Assembly: GCF_041929235.1 (NCBI RefSeq)
Contig: NZ_JBHFNP010000031.1
Coordinates: 35,729-99,728 of the forward strand
Reading direction: 5' to 3'
Source: Microseira sp041929235
Lineage (GTDB): Bacteria; Cyanobacteriota; Cyanobacteriia; Cyanobacteriales; Aerosakkonemataceae
DNA length: 64,000 nucleotides
Below are positions 59,287-64,000 of this stretch, piece after piece (position 1 is the stretch's first letter; each line of letters starts with the position of its first letter). Made by a program: the position numbers and the translations under genes. The notes below the pieces were generated by a model, which worked only from the letters and a program-made list of their open reading frames with translations, ran no database searches and was not told the DNA's origin.

Positions 59287-60765
59287 CTAAACCTGAACCC
59301 AAACTGATACGGAACCGCCCAGACAGCGGAATTCACCCCAGCCCCATTCGTTGGTGTATACGGGTTCTTTAATGTGTTCCGTCAAGTCAATAAAAGTCGC
59401 ATTAGGTTTACCGACTTCCATCCACTTGAAACCTGCCTGACCATCGCTCATAATCACTGCCATTGCTTTAGGATGATTTTCATCGCCTAAGCGCGTCCAA
59501 CCGATGGTATTCCAATGATCGAAATAGTCGTATTGAGGTCCATAAGCGTAGTGCTGACGCGCATAAAGAAACTTATCAATTAGCCAACGGTGATCGGGCA
59601 TAAAAATCTTGTAACGATTTCCATCCCGTCCCCAATCTTCGTATTCCGCGCCGTAATAATCAGCGTAAAATACACAAGGATAGCCTTCTCGTCGCAACAG
59701 AATCAGGGCGTAAGCTAAAGGTTTAAACCAAGGTTCAACAACGGATTCTAAAGCTTGTAATGGCTGGGAATCGTGATTTTCTACAAACGTAACCGCATGA
59801 GTGGGACGCTGTTGCATCATCGTTCCATCTAAAATGCGCCGCATATCGTAGTTGCCACCCGATTTACTGGCGTAATGGAAGTTATAGTGCAGCGGCACGT
59901 CAAACACTGAGATCCTGCCGCCAACTGTATTGACGTACCAATGCAGAGTATTGACATTGTTAAACCAATACTCGCCTACTGCAAACAGATCTTTCTTAAC
60001 GTGTTTTTCCAGTTCATCCAACCAGATGGGAAAGAACCAGGCTGAAATATGTTTGATGGCATCAAGACGGAAGCCATCTACATTTGTGGTGTCGAGATAC
60101 CACTTGCCCCAATGGGTGATTTCACCGCGTACCCATTGATTTTGGTAATCTAAATCGCACCCCATTAAATAAGCAAAATTACCTTTTTCCAAGGAGACGT
60201 AGTCGTCGAACCGTTTCCCTTCTAGCAAATATACGGTACCGCGATCGCTCGGATTATATTCGTTATAATCCACCCCATCAAAATGCCACCAATGCCACTC
60301 AAAATTCGAGTACTTCTGCCCACGTCCGGGGAAAGTAAAATGGGTGTGACATTTGATTTTTTGCAGTCCGCCTTTGGGGTTGATGCGATCGTCTTGCGAG
60401 TAAGGTGTTGCTAACGGTGTCTCCGTCGCATCGGCACCCATTTTGTGGTTCAGCACTGCATCCCCATAGACTTGAATGCCTTGCGCTTGCAGTGCTTTAA
60501 TCGCATCGGTATACTGCTGACGAGTGCCATACTTGGTGCGGATAGTACCTTTCTGGTTAAATTCCCCTAAATCGAACAAGTCATAGACGCCATATCCAAC
60601 ATCGCTTTTTCCCGCGATTCCTTTATAAGCAGGTGGCAGCCAGATCGCGGTGAAACCTGCATCTGCTAGTTCCTGGGCGTTATGTTTAACCTTATCCCAA
60701 AGCGTTCCATTATCAGGAATGTACCAGTGGAAGTACTGCATCATCGTGCCGTTAAGGTCTGCCAT
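59287..60765 (-). CDS. Cytoplasmic alpha-amylase, GH13
   Basis: The 492-residue protein starts MADLNGTMMQYFHWYIPDNG; AGGAG stands at the right distance and an upstream in-frame ATG lacks support. No signal peptide is present, so it acts in the cytoplasm. The GH13 regions are complete: VYGDAVLNHKMGADATE, DGFRLDAIKHISAWF (nucleophile Asp), LFAVGEYW (acid Glu) and VTFVENHDSQP (third Asp). Length and LPPAYKG/DVGYGVYDLFDLGEF match the AmyS/GH13_5 type that hydrolyses alpha-1,4-glucans. It probably works in glycogen or maltodextrin breakdown. It is not related in sequence detail to the broken GH13 at 53096. Confidence 0.93.
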   Translation of the reverse strand: MADLNGTMMQYFHWYIPDNGTLWDKVKHNAQELADAGFTAIWLPPAYKGIAGKSDVGYGVYDLFDLGEFNQKGTIRTKYGTRQQYTDAIKALQAQGIQVYGDAVLNHKMGADATETPLATPYSQDDRINPKGGLQKIKCHTHFTFPGRGQKYSNFEWHWWHFDGVDYNEYNPSDRGTVYLLEGKRFDDYVSLEKGNFAYLMGCDLDYQNQWVRGEITHWGKWYLDTTNVDGFRLDAIKHISAWFFPIWLDELEKHVKKDLFAVGEYWFNNVNTLHWYVNTVGGRISVFDVPLHYNFHYASKSGGNYDMRRILDGTMMQQRPTHAVTFVENHDSQPLQALESVVEPWFKPLAYALILLRREGYPCVFYADYYGAEYEDWGRDGNRYKIFMPDHRWLIDKFLYARQHYAYGPQYDYFDHWNTIGWTRLGDENHPKAMAVIMSDGQAGFKWMEVGKPNATFIDLTEHIKEPVYTNEWGWGEFRCLGGSVSVWVQV

Positions 60766-60869
60766 GCCGTTCTCCTGCGATCGCACTTCGGGATTGATTG
60801 CTCCATCATGGCCTTACGGCGGGCTAAATGAAAAGATTAGTAAGACCCTGACTCAGAGTGTAGGTGAGC

Positions 60870-61062
60870 AGGTAATATCATGTCCTTAGGCATCGGTTGT
60901 GCAAGTGGACACGATCTAATCTCTTCATTTCTTCTGCTAAGGCGGCGGCGACCCGACCGGAGATGATGGGGACGCGGATATCGAGGCAGCGATCGATCTG
61001 TCTGATTCCAGTGGCATTGAAACGAATCCCAGGAGTTGTCGAAAGTAACTTTTCTCACATCT
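60870..61062 (-). pseudogene. Short gene fragment, family not recognised
   Basis: A minus-strand frame reads LSTTPGIRFNATGIRQIDRC, LDIRVPIISGRVAAALAEEM, KRLDRVHLHNRCLRT and ends at a stop. The even amino-acid composition and HIP1 use look like true coding sequence, but there is no start and I cannot name the family. It is probably the C-terminal remnant of a deleted gene. Confidence 0.35.
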
Positions 61063-61067
61063 CGTTT

Positions 61068-61096
61068 CTCGTTCCCAGGTTCAACCTGGGAACGAG
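61068..61096. repeat. Perfect hairpin CTCGTTCCCAGGT
   Basis: Arms CTCGTTCCCAGGT and ACCTGGGAACGAG flank TCA. It belongs to the repeat type that also lies after the first multi-PAS kinase (7542-7573) and inside both multi-PAS kinase genes. Confidence 0.85.
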
Positions 61097-61226
61097 ATCC
61101 GGGAGGTTCTATCTCCCTTGGTGCAAGATCTGAGTTTTTAGACTTTTTTGTCCGCAAATCAGTCTTCCTGTTCCCTGTTCCCTAAAAATTTTTAGTGTGA
61201 CACTTGAGGATGCGGAAAGTGAGTAA

Positions 61227-61363
61227 TAACGCAAGTTGCTAGTGATAAACAAGGGCGTTGCTAATTGCAAGCTTGCTAATTGTTAATATAGGATTTTTAC
61301 CAATCTCGCCATTAGCCATTAGCCATTAGCCGCTGCAAGAGAGATAACTAGCAACTTGAGTTA
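61227..61363. repeat. MITE-like element, family E, copy 2
   Basis: The ends TAACGCAAGTTGCTAGTGAT and TAACTAGCAACTTGAGTTA are inverted copies with three mismatches. The inside holds ATTAGCC heptamers (about 61311-61331). At 137 bases it is half as long as copy 1 (45852-46122). Confidence 0.75.
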
Positions 61364-61381
61364 ATCAGGCACTACAGAGTA

Positions 61382-62251
61382 TCAGGCGAGACTGAAGTCA
61401 TTGGCAGAGAAGTTTGCCAGGTTCGCCAAGCCAGCATTTCCAGCCTGATTGTTCAGATTCGCCAGAACACTGATGTCACCACCATCACCAAGGTCTTTGG
61501 AGTACACTAAGCGGCTGATACCAAGGGTGGTGTTGAAATAGACAAACACGCCTTCATCTGAGGTAATCTGGTTGTTGTCTGCAATAGCTTTCGCGGCGGC
61601 ACCGGCGGCTGGGAATGGGTTAAGCAGCACGATGACGTTGCTATTGCCAGAGATCTGGGAGGAGTTCCCCTTCAAGAAGATGATATTGTCAATGCCAAGG
61701 TCGCTGGAATCGAGGACGAACTGATCTTTCCGGATTTCGTAATCGGTAATGATATCTGGCTGATTCAAGACGTTGATTCCGGTGTTGCCAGCGGGTGCTG
61801 GTGTACCGTTAGCGAAGGGGTTACCAGAATAGACAAAGCGATCGTCGCCCCTGCCGCCGGTGAGGGTATCAACCCCGTCTCCACCAAAGATAATGTCATC
61901 CCCTATGTCACCCAGGATCTTGTCCTTACCAACTCCCCCATCCAGGAAATCGCTGCCGCTGCCGCCATCAATTTGGTCATCCCCTGCGTCACCGAAAATC
62001 AAATCCCGACCGCGATCGCCCTTGAGGGAATCATTGCCCCCACCGCCCACAATCAGGTCATCCCCAATGCCGCCATTGAGCAGGTCATCCCCTCCCTTGC
62101 CAAAGAGAATGTCATCCCCTTCCTTACCATCTGCCACATTATTCTGGTCATTACCCAAAAAAATATCGTCCTTTCGAGAACCGCTGAAGTCTTCTCCTGA
62201 AGCAGGTTGGTTGTTAATATGGCTTTGAATGATTTGTGTTGAACTTGTCAT
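61382..62251 (-). CDS. RTX-type calcium-binding repeat protein
   Basis: In this 289-residue protein residues about 30-145 hold some ten GGxGxDxLx nonapeptide repeats (GKEGDDILF, GKGGDDLLN, GGGGNDSLK, GDAGDDQID and similar), which bind Ca2+ between parallel beta-rolls. The C-terminal part (about 150-289) has DIITDYEIRKDQFVLDSSDL and ends NLANFSANDFSLA, as in hemolysin-type proteins secreted by type I systems. There is no signal peptide, in keeping with a C-terminal export signal. No ABC/HlyD exporter is adjacent. A secreted or surface role is inferred. Confidence 0.85.
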   Translation of the reverse strand: MTSSTQIIQSHINNQPASGEDFSGSRKDDIFLGNDQNNVADGKEGDDILFGKGGDDLLNGGIGDDLIVGGGGNDSLKGDRGRDLIFGDAGDDQIDGGSGSDFLDGGVGKDKILGDIGDDIIFGGDGVDTLTGGRGDDRFVYSGNPFANGTPAPAGNTGINVLNQPDIITDYEIRKDQFVLDSSDLGIDNIIFLKGNSSQISGNSNVIVLLNPFPAAGAAAKAIADNNQITSDEGVFVYFNTTLGISRLVYSKDLGDGGDISVLANLNNQAGNAGLANLANFSANDFSLA

Positions 62252-62540
62252 GGTTAGCTCCTGAATATGAATTCACAACCCGACTGGTTCTGCAAGTAGA
62301 TACCTTGAATCGTACAAGTTCAAAACCGGCATAAACATCTGAAAAAAGTCTTGAATCCCCCTGCAACTAAATAGATAAATTCCCTCTGACTTTCGTAGCC
62401 AAACTAGGTATATTTCTCTATGACTTTCGTCAGAGGCTTTAGCCCCTGGGTCAACGAAAGTTGTAAACTCACGCCCTGTGTCCCTCTAGGCAGGGAATTA
62501 GAGATATTAATAAATAAAACGTCTGGACTCAGCTATTGCT
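62252..62540. other. Divergent promoter region of the RTX and kinase genes
   Basis: About 290 bases separate the two divergent genes. ACTTTCGT...ACGAAAGT arms (about 62423-62462) form an imperfect inverted repeat that encloses AGGCTTTAGCCCCT. No gene is supported; a frame at 62420 is a shadow of the kinase gene. Confidence 0.45.
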
Positions 62541-63740
62541 ATGATTTCCATCCTGAAATTCCAACCCAATCCCATTCGTTTATTGCTCTATACAGAATGG
62601 GTGATGCTCGCCAGTTGCGCTTCACTCGCTGTGATGGAACTCCTAGATCTAGGGTATTTACCCGTTCAACACATTCTCATCCTTGCCCTGCTCGGTCTGA
62701 TGGGTTTGAGGTTGCCGAGCGGTTCAACTTCAGTCAAAGTGTTATATACCACCATCGAAGTGGGCTTGGTTTTTTACGGCACAGTCTTAGGCTATCTCCA
62801 CATCTTGCCAACACTGTACCTAATTGTAGTTATCCGCAGTTGCTTTATCTTTGAATTGCCGGGTCGTTGGATAGTTGCGAGTTTGTCTTTTATCTTGTTT
62901 ACCTTGCATCAGGTACAGTACGTCAAAAGCATTACCCCACTTGTAATGCCCGAGGGACTGCATCGGTTCTGGATGCATCAATTATCCGAACTTCTAATGT
63001 TTGCTTTGGGATTGTTATTTGTGATGCAGTTTGTCAATACATTGATAGCTGAGCGCCGAATGCAGCAACAACTTGCCCTAGCTCACGAGCAACTGCGAGA
63101 GTATGCCTTGCAAATTGAAGACTACGCAGCGGTGCAAGAGCGCAACCGCATCGCCCGCGATATTCATGATTCCTTGGGACAGGCGCTGACGGCACTAAAC
63201 ATTCAACTGCAAACAGCTGCCAAACTTTGGCAAGTTAACCCAGAGCAAGCCAAATCATTTCTAAAACAGGCTCAACGACTGGGAGAAACGGCAATCAAGG
63301 AGGTACGTCAATCTGTCAGCGCTTTGCGGGTGGATGCGCCGGAAGAAAAGCCTTTGGCAGCAGAGATCGCATCTTTGGTAGAAGATTGTCGTCAAGCCAC
63401 TGGCATATCTATTTCTACCCGTATTAACCTGGGTGCTACTCTACCACCACCAGTCGTCAAAACCCTCTATCGACTCGTACAAGAAGCCTTAACCAACATC
63501 TGCAAACACGCACAAGCCACAGAAGTACAGATTCAGCTAGATGCTACCCCAGAACAGGTGTCCCTCACCGTTGAGGATAATGGTAGGGGATTCAATTGTG
63601 ACTCAAAAACCACGGGGTTTGGACTCCAAGGAATGCGAGAACGGGTAGCAGCCTTGCAAGGCAACTTCGAGCTGAAAACTGAACCGGGCGCTGGCTGTCG
63701 GATTACTGTTGAGCTGCCTTTAATACAGGTTGCAAAATGA
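62541..63740 (+). CDS. NarL-type membrane sensor histidine kinase (HisKA_3)
   Basis: The 399-residue protein has five or six membrane helices in the first 170 residues (for example LILALLGLMGLRL and FALGLLFVMQFVNTLIA). A coiled linker follows, then the HisKA_3 dimerisation segment ERNRIARDIHDSLGQALTAL, with the phospho-accepting His in DIHDSLG, and an HATPase domain with LVQEALTNICKHAQA, VEDNGRGF and GFGLQGMRERV. Such kinases normally pair with a LuxR/NarL-type response regulator encoded next to them. None follows in the 260 bases left in the window. The signal is probably membrane-borne, since no extracellular domain is present. Confidence 0.9.
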   Translation: MISILKFQPNPIRLLLYTEWVMLASCASLAVMELLDLGYLPVQHILILALLGLMGLRLPSGSTSVKVLYTTIEVGLVFYGTVLGYLHILPTLYLIVVIRSCFIFELPGRWIVASLSFILFTLHQVQYVKSITPLVMPEGLHRFWMHQLSELLMFALGLLFVMQFVNTLIAERRMQQQLALAHEQLREYALQIEDYAAVQERNRIARDIHDSLGQALTALNIQLQTAAKLWQVNPEQAKSFLKQAQRLGETAIKEVRQSVSALRVDAPEEKPLAAEIASLVEDCRQATGISISTRINLGATLPPPVVKTLYRLVQEALTNICKHAQATEVQIQLDATPEQVSLTVEDNGRGFNCDSKTTGFGLQGMRERVAALQGNFELKTEPGAGCRITVELPLIQVAK

Positions 63741-64000
63741 TGGCCAATAGGAGCATCTCAGTTTAGCTCAAACGTGCCGTAGCCTCACACTGTACGTGCA
63801 GCGGAGCGTGTTGAGATGAATGCGAGCGTTCCTCTGGAGTGCAGGAGTACCGATGCCGTATCGAATCAGGCAAGGGAAATCTGCAACGACGAAACGAGCA
63901 AATCGCTTGTGGTATCATTCAATCATCTTGACACTCCCTGCCATAAGCAAAAACCAAGTTAAAAGGTACAGTTGTCAAGAAAAAGTATGGGTCTTGGGAA
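63741..64000. other. Downstream region to the window end, no gene seen
   Basis: No plausible reading frame follows the kinase stop; the partner response regulator is not found here on either strand. The sequence is ordinary in composition. Confidence 0.5.

Noticed and set aside
62420..62854. Plus-strand frame of 144 codons overlapping the kinase start
   Set aside because: It overlaps the membrane part of the NarL-type kinase, which has clear family motifs in its own frame.
1..64000. tRNA and rRNA genes
   Set aside because: I looked for the T-loop GGTTCRANTCC pattern and rRNA landmarks by eye and found none; a tRNAscan run would be decisive.

Overview
The window is cyanobacterial chromosome, most likely from a filamentous, repeat-rich lineage of the Oscillatoria/Microcoleus type; genus cannot be fixed from sequence alone. 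The evidence is the very frequent HIP1 octamer GCGATCGC, the gene order rpmG-rpsR-RNase II/R, many multi-PAS sensor kinases, a PEP-CTERM protein, an RTX protein, and abundant short tandem heptamer repeats (STRR: ATTGCTA, ATTACCA, TTTAGAT types) in most gaps. I saw no tRNA, rRNA or CRISPR array.

Layout. 0-4 kb: a partial gene, a PEP-CTERM/DUF4465 protein with a duplicated, frameshifted copy of its tail, a DUF2470 protein, a broken SDR gene and a noncoding IS200/IS605-like element. 4-11.2 kb: two paralogous multi-PAS histidine kinases. 11.3-14.5 kb: pirin, CDGSH iron-sulfur protein and a divergent HxlR regulator (a probable redox module), then a PaaK-like adenylate-forming enzyme. 14.5-22.4 kb (minus strand): hybrid kinase, response-regulator adenylate cyclase and response-regulator diguanylate cyclase as one tight operon. 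22.5-27.5 kb: moeA, rpmG, rpsR, RNase II/R, FHA protein. 28-35.3 kb: acyltransferase, ADP-ribosylglycohydrolase, DUF3160, DUF2079 and a Nif11-type leader peptide. 36-45 kb: dxr, small proteins, TerD, a methyltransferase with an in-frame stop, thioesterase, degenerate ADP-ribosylglycohydrolase, aroQ and cinA. 45-50 kb: UDG-like protein, aldo/keto reductase plus a remnant of a second one, SnoaL-like, DHFR-like and histidine phosphatase genes. 50-61 kb: a damaged sugar/glycan region (Nudix-like, truncated DegT aminotransferase, TnpB insertion sequence, broken GH13, TylF-type methyltransferase, frameshifted AT-rich acyltransferase, GT4 glycosyltransferase, transposase remnant, intact GH13 amylase). 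61-64 kb: RTX protein and a NarL-type sensor kinase.

How the parts work together. The clearest functional unit is the operon at 14.5-22.4 kb. A membrane dCache-HAMP-PAS hybrid kinase is translationally coupled (TAATG) to a receiver-adenylate cyclase and followed 56 bp later by a receiver-diguanylate cyclase. One sensor could therefore set both cAMP and c-di-GMP.

The second theme is repeats acting on genes. At least six dispersed inverted-repeat families are visible by eye, one nested in another. Repeats have also entered reading frames without breaking them: in the ATPase domains of both multi-PAS kinases, in the ATPase and receiver domains of the hybrid kinase, in the PaaK-like enzyme and in an ADP-ribosylglycohydrolase homologue. 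Repeats supply stop codons for at least two genes. About eight pseudogenes (frameshifts, in-frame stops, truncations) show that accessory content is turning over.
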